DNA of 64,000 bases from Isoetes taiwanensis (Eukaryota; Streptophyta; Lycopodiopsida; Isoetales; Isoetaceae): assembly GCA_021234155.1 (NCBI GenBank), contig JAJEKV010000014.1, positions 642,949 to 706,948 of the forward strand. The letters are read 5' to 3'. Of the stretch, positions 8,713 through 20,295 are shown piece after piece (positions within the stretch are counted from its first letter, which is position 1; every line of letters begins with the position of its first letter). Below the pieces are notes generated by a model that did no database searches, was not told the DNA's origin, and saw only the letters and a program-made list of their open reading frames with translations. The position numbers and the translations under genes were made by a program.

Positions 8713-10357
8713 TGTGATGTCCCCTACTTCCTCTACGATGCTCCCATCGTATCAGAAGGCAAAGTTCATCCCCCTGACAGCCAAACTGGCAGGGGCTATC
8801 CACCTGTCACCAATCCCAAGAGATGGGCCAGCACGGAAGATTGGATGGGTCATTTGCCCCGTCTTCCTTCGGGTCGACCTAGCTGCGAAAGTGCAAATAA
8901 ACATGAGCACATAACATCAATACATCAATAAAGTCACCCCAAAGGGTGAATACATCACAATATAACAAGAGCAACATCATCAACATCAGCAATCAAAGGG
9001 GATCCTACCCAGGGCTCAGACTCATGGGGGATCGATTGATGGCTTGGGCCTCCAGAAGTCAATGCAGACCGAATTCATGGCAAATAGATTGGGCTGGCAT
9101 AAGAACATGGCTGTTGGGTAGTCCATTCCATCCGTCCCTCCCGTCAGGGAAGATGCCCTCCGGACCGCGCAAGGTGGTCGCCTATTACGCGGCTCACTGG
9201 GACTCTTTTGATATCTGCTTTTTCCTCTTCCGCTTAGCAAAGCCAGCCCCCTGAGTGCACACTTTGCAGAGTAGGTTGAAAAGTATTGGGACCGGACTAT
9301 AGCCTGCCGGGTGCATAGCCAAGAGGGCTACTGCTGGGTTGCATCTCCCCAGCCCCGATGAGGCAGGAGGAGAGTAACCTCCCCTCCAGAGGCATGCATG
9401 CCCATCACAGGCGGCTAGAGGGCCACTGCCCTTATTCGACTTGAACCCCATTGAAGGTGACGCATCACCCAAGAGGTGTCGAGCTCATGCCTTGCCCACA
9501 CGCAGTGGCAAACCATTAAGCCTAGCCCACTGAGATCCCTGGTAGGCTTTACACACCAGAGGGATCAATCTGTGATGGGACAAGTCCCCCTTATCCCTCG
9601 GTCTAGCCCCGCCACCCACAACCAGGCGGGCTCCTATGCACGGGCCATATTAATTGGGAATTAATGAGGCTATCTAGGATCATCTGCTACGGAGGCTTTT
9701 AGGGTCTCTATCCCCCTTCCCAATACATAAGAGAGCACAGAGTGGAATCATCATCATCATAAAGAACTGAAATGTATAATATCTAACCTATCTACCTAAA
9801 CATCCAGAGTTAGGTTCCTTTGTTAGAGCTTGTGACCTCGGAATCTATAAGGCCTCTAAGGCTGAACTAACATGCTAAACCAACTCATTGCCAGACTAAA
9901 ATGCGGCATTGCACAACAGAATGACCATTTACCTGATCCCTGACTCGCTCCTCCTTTTCGGAATGCGTCCATACCTTCGTTCAGGCCGAAGGCGGCTGCT
10001 GCTGGAAGATTTGTTGTGCAAATGCAGCTTTTCGGAGCCTGGCAATGTGAATTAGGGTCTTGGCTTGGCCAGAATGATCCAAGGAAACCCTAATTGCGAA
10101 AAGGAGAAAGGTTTAGGGTTTAAGGAAAGCCCTTATATGGGGACTTTTAAGGTTAGGTTAACATTGGCCAAATGGGGTTTTTCCATTTGGCAATGGGGGT
10201 TTATAGTTGTATATGTTTATTAAACATGCACAACATACGAGGTTGCCCCCTAGGTGCAACCCTTTACGGTTCGCCCGTACTTGTCCTGATGACATGTATG
10301 TGTGACGTGGCAGTATAATATACGTATTTGGATCGTATATTATACTAGAACGTCACA
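8713..10357 (-). mobile_element. LTR (5' LTR by polarity) of a retroelement on the minus strand
   Basis: About 1.64 kb of LTR, starting TGTGACG (minus strand, 10357) and ending CATCACA (8713), with a primer-binding site directly adjoining. It is highly similar in inverted orientation to 33574-35328 and more distantly to 10915-12010 and 46329-47905. Shared landmarks are GCGGCCTGTGCAC, GACACCTCTTGGGT and CGATGGGAGCATCG. The first 57 bp (10301-10357) form a palindrome. Short reading frames within it are not genes. Confidence 0.85.
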
Positions 10358-10914
10358 CAAACTTAGCAAAATGTCAAATGAAATAATAGATATAGAGACT
10401 CTTGCTACAATGGTCTATATCAATTTCATTACAAAGTTAAGCCTGTCGAAATTCAATGATATAGACCAATACTTTAACCACAAAGTCTATCACAACATTT
10501 ATCTTCTATTAACTGTACATCCGACAGCCCAAGCTCTGATTGATGGGAATCTTCAATCAGCAACCTGTATCAACCCGATGAACCCATCTGTCTATTCATT
10601 TTATTGTTATACTCATTGCTCCGGCTATTAAGCCAAACCAAATGCTCCATATCCATTTTTGGTTTGAACTATTATAGAACACCATGTATATCTTTATCCT
10701 AATAATGCCCTGAATATCTTCGGCCCTTTTTATTTCATATAGATTAAATATAACTCTTAACCCAACCATATAACCTAGGTCTACTGTTGAGACCATATAT
10801 ACTGATAACTTCATATACATGTTTTCTTCAACCACATGCAGTATCTATAAGCCCATTACTTAGATGCATTCTTTTGTGTATACATTGATTCTACATGATA
10901 TAATCTTATCAGTA
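10358..10914. other. AT-rich intergenic stretch
   Basis: I see no gene or named repeat. Short reading frames on both strands lack a recognisable domain. Confidence 0.5.
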
Positions 10915-12010
10915 TGAATAGTTGGATGATTAGATTCTATTTTATGCTTTATTTGAGATTATGATGGATGTTTTGTATGTGATTGTTCTCTCTTTCTGTT
11001 TCTCCTGTGTGTATGGGTTAAAGGGAGGTAAAGACTTAAAAGGCTACCTAGGAATAGAGATGCTCTTAGTTAGAAACCCTTAAATCCCATTAAATGCGGC
11101 CTGTCCACAAGAGCCCTCCTGGTTGTCGATGATATGATATGGCTGAGCACCAAACAAGAATCATAGTGGTGAAGTGGGGGTGGGACCTTACCTAACGTGG
11201 CTACAAGGCTCCCTATTGCGGCTGAATCTATAGTCGGTCATTGCGTATGGGCCGAGTTTGGGTCTGACACCTCCTGGGTCACATGATATGTGCCGATAAG
11301 GACGTCCTGGGCTCGATGTGCGCACTACGGTGGCCTATGGATTTTGAGGGTTTCAATCCGGTACGAATGCGTGGTTGCCAATGGGGCCACGATCCTCTAG
11401 CCACCCATGGAAGCACCATGCTCTGGGAAGGATTCCTCCTTCCCTGCCTCATTGGACTGGGGAGATGTAACTCATAGGGTGAATCCATGAGATTGCGTAT
11501 ATGGAAGGCTACAACCATGCCATAGCATGACTCAACCTATCTGCAAAGTGTGCACAGAAGGGGCAGATGAAGTGGACTACCCTAGCCATTGTTCTATACC
11601 AGCCAACGCCATTGCCACTATTCTTGTCTGTTGGTATTCGGAGGCCCTGCCTGTCAGTTGACACCATTGAATCTGAACCAAAGATTAGACCCTTCATTTA
11701 TGATGCATTTGTTATGTTTCCTACTATTACGATGTGTTGTGCTATTGATGGATGTCCCATCCTTAAAGGTGGCATATTATTTTATATATTATGTGCTTGG
11801 TGCTAACTTTTATGTACGCTTCTGCTATATAGGATTCCCATAGAAGGCATGGGGCGAATGACACCTCCATGTCCTTCACTCGGACACTTGGCCATCACAA
11901 GTGGTCCGAGGCAGACGGGGGGGTCCTTCTGTGGTGATGTGGTTGCCATGGGAGGGGAATTTCCAGTATTTGCACGATGGGAGCATCGTATAGGTTCAGG
12001 GAGCGTCACA
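10915..12010 (+). mobile_element. LTR fragment, 5'-truncated
   Basis: It aligns by eye with 46770-47890 (GATTATGATGGATGT, AAATCCCATTA-ATGCGGCCTGT, TATAGTCGGTCA, ATTCCCATAGAAGGCATGGG). It ends with CGATGGGAGCATCG and GGAGCGTCACA at 12010, as the other LTRs of this family do. The start of the LTR is missing, so this is a relic. Confidence 0.7.
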
Positions 12011-13690
12011 ATACTCACCTTCCAAACTTTGCCTACACATTGAACATGGGTCCACAACGACTTAAAGCCTACTGGAAGGAGAAGCGAGCCAGTTATTCTT
12101 GTGAAAAAACATGGGTGTACATAGGTACAGAACAATGAAAGTCACATTCGCCTGAAGCAATATCTAGATACATGCTGCCTGGTAAGGTTTGGGATGCTAA
12201 TGCGTTAGAGCTAGTAAAGACATCACAATACAAAAATCAGATTAATCGTGAAGAAGCGCAGGACGATTGTGTGTATTTCACAAGAGTACACCGCCTCAGA
12301 ATTGAAACAAGTAGATGGGCTCAGGAGGAGTGAGAAACACAGGGTATAACAATGTTGCCAAAGGAGATATTTAAGAGGAATGCCACACTATTCAGAACTA
12401 CCCAACATTTGTGGCTATTCAGATACGATATATCTGGTGGATGGACAGTAGTTGGCTAATGCGTTCTTTATGGATGCATCCTATAGGTCTTTTGGTCTCA
12501 ATGGACGATAAAATTCAATCCAATCCAATTCGTAATCCATGATGATGTCAAAAGTCATCATCATAAATGTCATGTAATGCAAATTATATAATAGCTCATT
12601 ACAAGACATTTAATGGAATGGCAAGGGGGAGAGGTTTCAGGGTGTGGACAAGCCCGACATTGAAGTAAAAATGGTGCAATATCGTCCCCCCTTGCCCCCC
12701 CCCACCCCAAAAAAATAAAATAAAATAAATAAATAAATAAATAAATAAATAAAGATTCCCCGAAATTCGCCATGATCCCATTAGATTATTTGTAATTCCC
12801 TCGAGATTCACTGTGACTCCTCAAGGTTCTCCCAAGATACCCTGAGATTTTCTCATAACTCCTTTGATTTCCCAATGTTTCCTTTAATCCCACCAAGATT
12901 CCCCTATATTTTTGGAGATTCATCTAAATTTCCTCAATATTCCTTGAGATTCCTTCACTCCTCAAGATTCCCTTTAGACTTTCTAGTTTCTCTGCGAGAT
13001 TCCCCTAGAGATATCCTCAAGATTTTGTGGGATCCCCTAAGGTTATTTGCTATTTTCTGAAGATTCCATGAGATTTTCTTAAATTCCCTTAAGATTTCTT
13101 TAAATTCCTTTAGATTTCCTAGAGGTGGACCTACACATGGAACACATTCATTTCAATGTTCTTGAGAAGAAGAGTCGAAAGTGCAAGCCGCGCTCCATTC
13201 TGACCTATGCATTGCAAGTTACGATCCTTGAAGTTTGCTTGAAAAAGAAAAGGGTGTAAGAAAGAAACAACATATAATGACTTCTTATCTTATATACATG
13301 TGTTATTCATTGGGCAATCAAATCCAAAATTGAACAAGGTGCTACGCACAGAGGGTTGCCCTCCACTTTCTTGAGGGTGAAGTGGCCTAAATATAATCGT
13401 GAAGTCATGTTTTTACAATCTATATTTAAATTAAACTAGACCTCTACCATATTCTTGCAATCAGTTTGTAATTCTGCTACATTCATGTACAAGCCTATCC
13501 ACAAGTACCCATCGATCAAATTGTGCATGTAACTGAATAGTTTAGTATTCTCGTCTCCGTGGCATCGCATCCCCGTTCTTGATCAACAACTGGATTGGCC
13601 ATCTCAGATAAATAAATTGTGTCGGTTAGCCAATTTCCACACCAGCTACCCAGCAACAATGGTGACTACCAGTTTACATGTAAGGGTAGG
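12011..13690. other. Intergenic with microsatellite and degenerate GATTCC repeats
   Basis: No gene is supported. A TAAA microsatellite lies at about 12716-12752. From about 12755 to 13130 the sequence is a degenerate array of short units resembling CCTCAAGATTCCCT, which gives spurious open frames. Confidence 0.6.
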
Positions 13691-13696
13691 TTTGGA

Positions 13697-13800
13697 GCAA
13701 TCACTAGCATATCCTAGGTATATTCCAGCATATACCTAGGATATGCCACAAACCCACATAAGTGAGGGTTTGCCCCCCTAGGGGCAACACAAAAAGCACA
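13697..13800. repeat. About 95-bp dispersed repeat, copy 1
   Basis: The block CTAGGTATATTCCAGCATATAC, then GAGGGTTTGCCCCCCTAGG, recurs at 18270-18363 in the same orientation. It ends with the palindromic CCCCCTAGGGGCAAC module. I do not know the family. Confidence 0.6.
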
Positions 13801-16024
13801 TCAATATCTAAAAATGCAGTTATTCTTAGCGTCAAATTATCTTTATTGCTTTTAATCAATGATCAATTCCTGGTGAAGGATGTCCCCGAGCGTGTGGGTT
13901 GTCTTTGACTCAGATAAGTCGAATTCAATGTTCCCTCTAACTAGTAGCATAAGTGTAGTTGGTGAACAACCTATAGGAAATGCATCCATGCGCACTTGCA
14001 ATCTACTCAAATTGTGAATGTTAAGTCGTTCAAGAATTGTTATATTCCCATTAAGTGTACAACATGCAGAACACAAGTCTTGACTGTTAAAAAGGTTAGA
14101 ACCTTCAACTTATGGTTCTGTATTGCCAACAATCTTGGGTGCACCATTTTAGATTGTTCAAAAGTCTTGTTATTCCCTTAAGATTCCTTTAAATTATTCA
14201 AGAGCTTTTATCCAAGTTTCATAGAGATTCTGTAAAGATTCTTTAGAATTCAATAAACATATGCTTAGATTCTACCCCACTACATGAGTTTTGCATGAAA
14301 TCTATGGGATTCTTAAGGGAATCTATACAGAATCTTAAGGAATATCCATCCCTGTCTTGAGGAGATTCGTAGATAGATCCGCCAAGTCAAAGCAACATCT
14401 GATACATTTCGGGCAGATTTTGTATTTTTTTATAGTCAAAGCAACATCTGATACATTTCGGGCAGATTTTGTATTTTTTTATAGAAGCCGGACGACCTTG
14501 TGAATATAAAGGAAAGGAAGAAAGAGAACCGCATGTCTTTTCATACCGCTGGCAACAAATTTCTGCGTTTTTGTGGAGATAAGGAAAGCACAACTGACTA
14601 GCTTCAAAACCGTGCCCGTGCCCAAACTCTAATCCAATGTCTAGACATTTTTATTAGTTGTCTATCGGTTATTTTTACCAGTTGCTTATCGGTAGGGCGC
14701 AATGCATCTTCCAACTTGGGACTGCCAAATGTCATTGCCAAACTACATGCCAGAGCAAAATTGCGATCCAACTTCTCGACTGTTATTCTTTTTATCGATC
14801 TTAGTCTTTTTAAACAATATTCACACTGCCCTTATAAGTTGATCAATGGGCCGCATTTAATCATATGCAAGAACACAAACATCATATGCAAGAACACAAT
14901 CGAGGGCTATATACCTGCAAATTCATATATCACAAATCATATCGAGTTGGTTAGTCATATGAGGATAAATCACCATACATTGTATATATATACACAAAAT
15001 GACCATTCACATCTACACATATTATTATGTATAATGTGCCCATAGCAAATGCCTTAAAAAAGGACACGTTAATTGGCAGTTTGACGAAGCATTACAGACA
15101 TCACAACCAGAAGTTGCACATGGCATGCATTGGCCGAGTAGTTTAGAACATCATAAAACAATAAGCATCAACCCACTTCATAAATACGAACAATTTTTTG
15201 CCTATTCAATTTGGAAAGGCAATAAATAAGAGCCGCATTGTTGCAATATCAGAAATTATATTGGTAACGCCGCCGCATGTTACAAAAGAGTCGTAGTCCT
15301 TGCACCGACCATTAGGAAGGCAAAAGACCTTGGGCGTTCACATTTCGACATGTTGCAAGTATGGCACTATGACTGCACAAAACGCCCAAGTATGAAGCGA
15401 CCATATTATGCTTGAACTTGCCAAACAACCTTGAAGCGTTCACGTTCGGGCATATTGCGATATACCGGTGGTTATAAAGGCTCTATGACCAACAAAATGC
15501 TTAGTATGAAGCTTGCATATAAACTTGCAAACCGACCTTGTGAATATATAACTTTTCTCGGGTTAAAAATGGTGCGGATTTCGTCAATGACTATAAACAT
15601 TCTACTGCATGTTTACACGTTAGTAAAGACTCGATCTTGGTTTTCCACCGCATTTTCTGCAATGTTCTAGGGCCAACTCATTGTGGTGACAAAGCAATAT
15701 AACTTTAGAATGTTTACATTGAGCAATCAGAGATAAACCAATAGCTTTCAACTCTAGTTTATCCGAGTAACGCGATCCACAAGGCGACCATCAACATATG
15801 TTCCTTTGTGTGTTTCAAGCTCGGGCACACTTCATGTCTTTGAATAATAAAGTTAAAATGTTATCACAACTTTCAGCCGTAAATAATATCACGTATCAAT
15901 GGTCATACAAAAACGTTATGGCCAATTCATGAAGAAAATATTAAGATAACATGATGAAGAGAAAACGAGCAACTCCACCTTAGTAGCGGGTTTTCCATTC
16001 ACTTTGGCAAATCCCTCCTTAATG
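13801..16024. other. Intergenic
   Basis: No supportable gene. It contains a perfect 49-bp tandem duplication (14386-14484) and degenerate GATTCCTTTAA-like repeats at about 14165-14370. The remainder is AT-rich unique sequence. Confidence 0.5.
14386..14484. repeat. Tandem duplication, 49-bp unit x2
   Basis: The unit beginning AGTCAAAGCAACATCTGATA is repeated exactly once, back to back. The identity of the copies suggests a recent duplication. Confidence 0.8.
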
Positions 16025-16360
16025 CTACTCGCACAATTGGGCTCTGGCCGACTCTAGGAAGCTGCTCGCGATCCAAGCATCGACGAGGTCTTGCAAGTTT
16101 GGTGGAGAAGCTGCGGCAAAAAAAACCTTGTGGGGGGCATCGGCTGAACGAAAAATGCAAAATCTTTGTCGAGCTCCAATTTCTAGCAAGATGTTGCAGC
16201 CACGGCTCCCCGGAAGAGAATCAAAGCGACTTTTGAGAAGTTGTGTTACCACCGATTTCGCTAACAAATCATGCTCCACATGGCAATAAGTGCATTCCGC
16301 CAAGCTTTGGCAATAGGCGATGGATTTAATCGCCAAAAGCAAATCGTAGTGAGGCGCCAT
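16025..16360 (-). CDS. Hypothetical 111-aa protein, uncertain
   Basis: The minus-strand frame starting MAPHYDLLLAIKSIAYC has more protein-like composition than its surroundings. It has three cysteines near residues 17-26, CNILLEIGARQRFCIF around 55-70, and an alanine/leucine-rich end. I recognise no domain, signal peptide or membrane segment. It could be the last exon of a spliced gene, a repeat fragment, or chance. A small family-specific protein cannot be excluded. Confidence 0.25.
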   Translation of the reverse strand: MAPHYDLLLAIKSIAYCQSLAECTYCHVEHDLLAKSVVTQLLKSRFDSLPGSRGCNILLEIGARQRFCIFRSADAPHKVFFAAASPPNLQDLVDAWIASSFLESARAQLCE

Positions 16361-18269
16361 TGTTTTCTCACACGTTCATGTGCATCTCACTTAAATAGTT
16401 ACCTTTAGCGCATTATGATATGATAGTCGAAATGCCAAGCTTTCCATGCAAAAGTGACAAGAGCCAATCTACCACCTTCTCATCATGCTTTAGCCACGAA
16501 GAAATAAGCTTACATAGAGTGTATGTCCAAGTTACAACAGTTGAGCAGGTTGGCGACTTACGGATAACTCTTATTGTATAATAGTCATTGCAGTGGATCG
16601 CCACTTTCTGTGTTAAAACCAATGTTGCAATATAGAAGAAGAAGATTTCCACAAGGCGGCGTCCTATCGGACATGTGACACTTTACAACACACCCAGATG
16701 GGTCCCGCCCCCACCACCCATTCTTTGAAGTGGGTCCTTCCCCCACCAACTTTACATTGCATGGCCAAAACCAATGTTGAACCAATGACCTTAGAACAAG
16801 GAAAACATTTAAGAAAAGATACAGTACTGATATAACATGACACTGAAAGGTTTCTATCAGCTGCTCATGAACTAATTATACACAAGCAATTAATCTGCAT
16901 GACAATTGTGTGCGTCATGCCAAACTCTATTTCAGAGGAAAATATCTTCTATGCAAATGCCACCACAGCCTACTTTCATTACATTACTCTAAAAGCATCA
17001 TCAAAGCCTTCATCTATTGCATAATGCAAAAGCATGCAGAGGACTGAAACATTTATAGCGAAATAATTGTTGGCCCACAATTTCTATCATAAAATCATTG
17101 ATGTTATACGATAAGTCTGATGTGAATCCTGCTACCCTATTTCACTAGCAAAACATATTGTGTTCGAGTTAAAACTGAAAGGATCGTATTCCTGGTAAAT
17201 ACTTTCACAATGCATGTTTACAGGCAAAAAAAAGGAAGTCACACCTTTGTTTTCTACCACGCAATTATAATAAGATCACACAATAAATATTACTGCTTTC
17301 ATGTTAATTGTACCTGTTGACAATCATCGTTGTGCACTCAAGATATTCTGTTAAAACTTACGAAGCAAATATGGGAGTGCAGCTCAGGTGGCAAGTTTTG
17401 CAGTAAAGCAAACAATGTAAATTTCCATGATTCTACCATATCCATTCTCGAATCATCCTACCCAAACATTAGTAGAAGCATACTTAGCAACAAACCAACG
17501 TATGGTTTTTCATGTGACGCATACAAAATTTTCACCTTAAAGTAAATATAAAGTTGTGAGTAAATCTTACAGGATAACGCAACTTGGTATCTGCCACCAT
17601 TTTAGCATTTAGAACTCCCGAGGTTCCAATAGTAAAGCCCGTAAAGCTTGGTTTATTCTCTGTTTTTGATATCATCTCTTCGATTGACAATATGTTTGAT
17701 GTCCTTGAAAGAGAAAATGTCCCAGTTTCACTGCGCAGATAAAACTCTTGGTTATCATTTCATTTTTCTCAAATGCCTAAAACGTGGATGCAAGCGACCG
17801 ATTCTAAAAGGAAAATTGAAAAAGGAAAATATTGTACCTACTACTATTTCAGGTGACTACTCCGCTTCAATGAAATGATTACGGTGACTCCGCTTCTTTG
17901 AAACACGAAAGAAAAACACGATTTAGGTAAGCCTTCACAAGAAACAGGGGCTACAGAGAAAAATCGAGCTAGGTTCATGGCTATGGCAGGGCGGCGTTGG
18001 GTAAACAGAGTTCTATTTGCTACTATCACGCAAGGAAAAGCAAAAATCGAACCTCTTGAACTGCTATGCTACATCCTAAGCTCTTTTCTAGAAGCAAACG
18101 ATTCCCAGCAAAGAAAATCATGAAAGGCAGAGTAAATAACTGCCATGCTCTTGGACGCCAGAGGAAAATGCTTGGAAGAAGAAGAAGGGTCGAGCTGCCC
18201 CATTGCCACGCCTGCGAAGGAATGGGGCTGGATGACCGAGCATTTACAGGCAGCAGCCAGTTTTTAGCA
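16361..18269. other. Intergenic
   Basis: AT-rich sequence. Several short frames exist but none has a recognisable domain or good start context. I cannot exclude non-coding exons. Confidence 0.45.
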
Positions 18270-18363
18270 GTCATCAGCATATGCTAGGTATATGCCAGCA
18301 TATACTTGAATATGCCCACATACCCACATAAACGAGGGTTTGCCCCCCTAGGGGCAACCCAAA
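18270..18363. repeat. About 95-bp dispersed repeat, copy 2
   Basis: The second copy of the block at 13697-13800, with GCATATGCTAGGTATATGCC and the terminal GTTTGCCCCCCTAGGGGCAA palindrome. Confidence 0.6.
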
Positions 18364-18861
18364 AAATAGAGCATTAGTCTAGCGACAATTGCAAACATAT
18401 GCCAACCTTAACGTCCCTAAGGCAACAAGGTAAACCTTAGTTGCACAATAGGCCATCACATTAGATACACAACTAAATAAATAGGAATTCTTAGATAGTG
18501 ACAAGTTCTAGAGTCACCCTTACAATCATATAGTATTAAAACCTATATAGTATTAAAACCTATATCTAGTACAAGGAATCTATATAATAAAAAATATACT
18601 ATTGTAGTAGATGTGTCAATAAATGCCACACATGCAATAGAATAGCATGCATGCATGATGCCATTAACACGAGCCTTTTTAATAAAAGTGCAAAGTAAGT
18701 ATTATTCAATATGGCCACTACTTGTCATGTATACTCGGACGTGTTCAATGGCCACCACGATTATTAGTCAAGCCAAGCATGTAGTATTGTGCCATGTGGT
18801 TGATCTTTGTGAATTTGCTCATATACTCTAGATATCCATTGCTAATCCTTCGGGATCTACA
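18364..18861. other. Upstream region of the PRA1 gene
   Basis: AT-rich promoter-side sequence with a short duplicated TATAGTATTAAAACC (about 18530-18562). I could not pick a confident TATA box. Confidence 0.4.
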
Positions 18862-19392
18862 TTGTATTCCAAGATGGGAAATATGGATGAGCAAATGGAT
18901 GAGATGAAGGCTTTTTGTTTCAAGATTAAAGAAATTGCTTCACGACGACGCTCGTGGATGAAATTGGTAGACCACACTGAATTCCTTAAGCCTGATTCCT
19001 TCAGTGATGCATCAATCCGCATTCGTAAAAATATCCACTATTTTAGAGTGAATTATATGATATTCCTTGTGGTGCTTATTATTTTATGCCTATTATGGAA
19101 CCCAGTGTTCTTGTTAGTGATGGTTTTTATGGTAGGAGCATGGATCTTTATGTATGTGTATAGGGCTGATCCAGTTATATTGTTCGATCGACCAATTGGT
19201 GAAAAGGAGGTGTTTATAGCCATGAGTATTGTAACGTTGGTGGTGTTCTTTGTTCTTACAAGTATTGGAGTCTTCCTTGTCTCCACTCTTCTTGTAGGTT
19301 TCCTTGTTATTTGCGTACATGGAGCTTTTAGAGTCCCAGATGACTTGTTTGTTGAGGAACAAGAATCCACATCATCATTTTATCCTGTTTAA
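18862..19392 (+). CDS. PRA1: PRA1 family protein (prenylated Rab acceptor)
   Basis: A 176-codon, uninterrupted, apparently intronless frame. PRA1 proteins bind prenylated Rab GTPases and help sort them between ER, Golgi and endosomal membranes. The N-terminal 50 residues are hydrophilic and face the cytosol. Residues about 30-60 carry RSWMKLVDHTEFLKP, then a RIRKNIHYFRVNY segment that fits the conserved R-x-x-x-N-x-x-Y-F-x-x-N-Y motif of the family. Two long hydrophobic hairpins follow (about 62-95 and 112-150), separated by the short polar loop YRADPVILFDRPIGEKE, as in known PRA1 topology. The C-terminus (VPDDLFVEEQE) is acidic, also typical. A second Met at codon 5 (MGNMDEQM) may be the true start. 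Plant PRA1 genes are often intronless. The gene looks functional. Confidence 0.85.
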   Translation: MYSKMGNMDEQMDEMKAFCFKIKEIASRRRSWMKLVDHTEFLKPDSFSDASIRIRKNIHYFRVNYMIFLVVLIILCLLWNPVFLLVMVFMVGAWIFMYVYRADPVILFDRPIGEKEVFIAMSIVTLVVFFVLTSIGVFLVSTLLVGFLVICVHGAFRVPDDLFVEEQESTSSFYPV

Positions 19393-19681
19393 TCTATATT
19401 TATCTAATTTTGAAGAGCTCCATGATTCTTCTATTAATGAACTCTTCATCAACCATTTGTGTACTAAAAGTTTTAGATCACGTGTATTATATGTATGTTT
19501 GTTCTTTTGCTTTCCTGTGGTGTCGAAAGCCCATTTTTGGTTAGATTATCGTAGTGAATACAATAGGCTATGCCTCACCATCATTTAAATTTTAAAATGG
19601 CATTTATATTTATATAAGATATTTTAGTTGGAAATATAAAAAATAGTTGATCGTTCCAAATACAATTCCAATAATATCAGC
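19393..19681. other. Downstream of PRA1
   Basis: The probable 3' untranslated region of the PRA1 gene and AT-rich spacer. The open frame at 19304-19588 overlaps PRA1 in another frame and is not a gene. Confidence 0.4.
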
Positions 19682-20295
19682 TTTTTTTTTTTTTTTTTTT
19701 TTTTGAGGGATGAAAACCAAAAAGTTTATTAATCAGATATAAAAAATATAAAATTTACACGTCTCATCTAACTGTGTAAGCACAAAATGATGTCATAGGA
19801 GCACGAGCCTGAAGCACAATGTACTTACTCTAAAATAGGAGATTAACGATAAGAATCAATTTGAAGATACTGAATCCAAATATGTTCCGTCACTTCCGAC
19901 TCAAGGGAAGAATACTTGTAAGCTATTAGTATCTTTTTTGGGGCCACTGTAGTAACACCACATGGCAATGAATAAATGCCCCGAAAAATGTGGCGTCTGC
20001 GACACTCCCATATCGACCACAAGAGCCAACCAGAACCAAGATGGAATGCCCTCAGTTAAGCTGGGGGGCATGCATTGGGATAGGATGCCAAGAGAGTGCA
20101 TCGGCAGTCCAATGCGCTGTCAACAAACCTTGTAGCCAGGACCACGCCGGCTGAACCTCTAAACAATAAAAAAGACAATGCTCAAGAGTCTCAATATCTG
20201 AAAGGCAGAGCGGGCATATTGCAGATATACGAGCATCATAACGATGTCAGAAGGCATTAACATCTAGGCATCTGTGGATAACCCGTGGATTTAAT
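19682..20295 (-). mobile_element. L1-type LINE 3' end with poly(A)
   Basis: Read on the minus strand, the end of ORF2 encodes a zinc-finger reverse-transcriptase tail. The residues are HRCLDVNAF, HRYDARISAICPLC, then IETLEHCLFYCLEVQPAW, the CPLC...E-x-x-x-H-x-x-x-x-C pattern (zf-RVT) of plant L1 elements. Non-coding sequence follows with AATAAA near the end and a run of about 22 A (T at 19682-19704 on the plus strand). It is a 5'-truncated insertion with one in-frame stop after VNAF. Confidence 0.8.

Noticed and set aside
9022-9664. Several 60-100 codon open frames on both strands within 8.9-9.7 kb and again at 34.5-35.1 kb
   Set aside because: They are mirror copies inside the LTRs, with no domains. 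Their conservation reflects LTR similarity, not coding function.
19053-19362. Minus-strand frames of 82-105 codons
   Set aside because: They are antisense shadows of the PRA1 gene.
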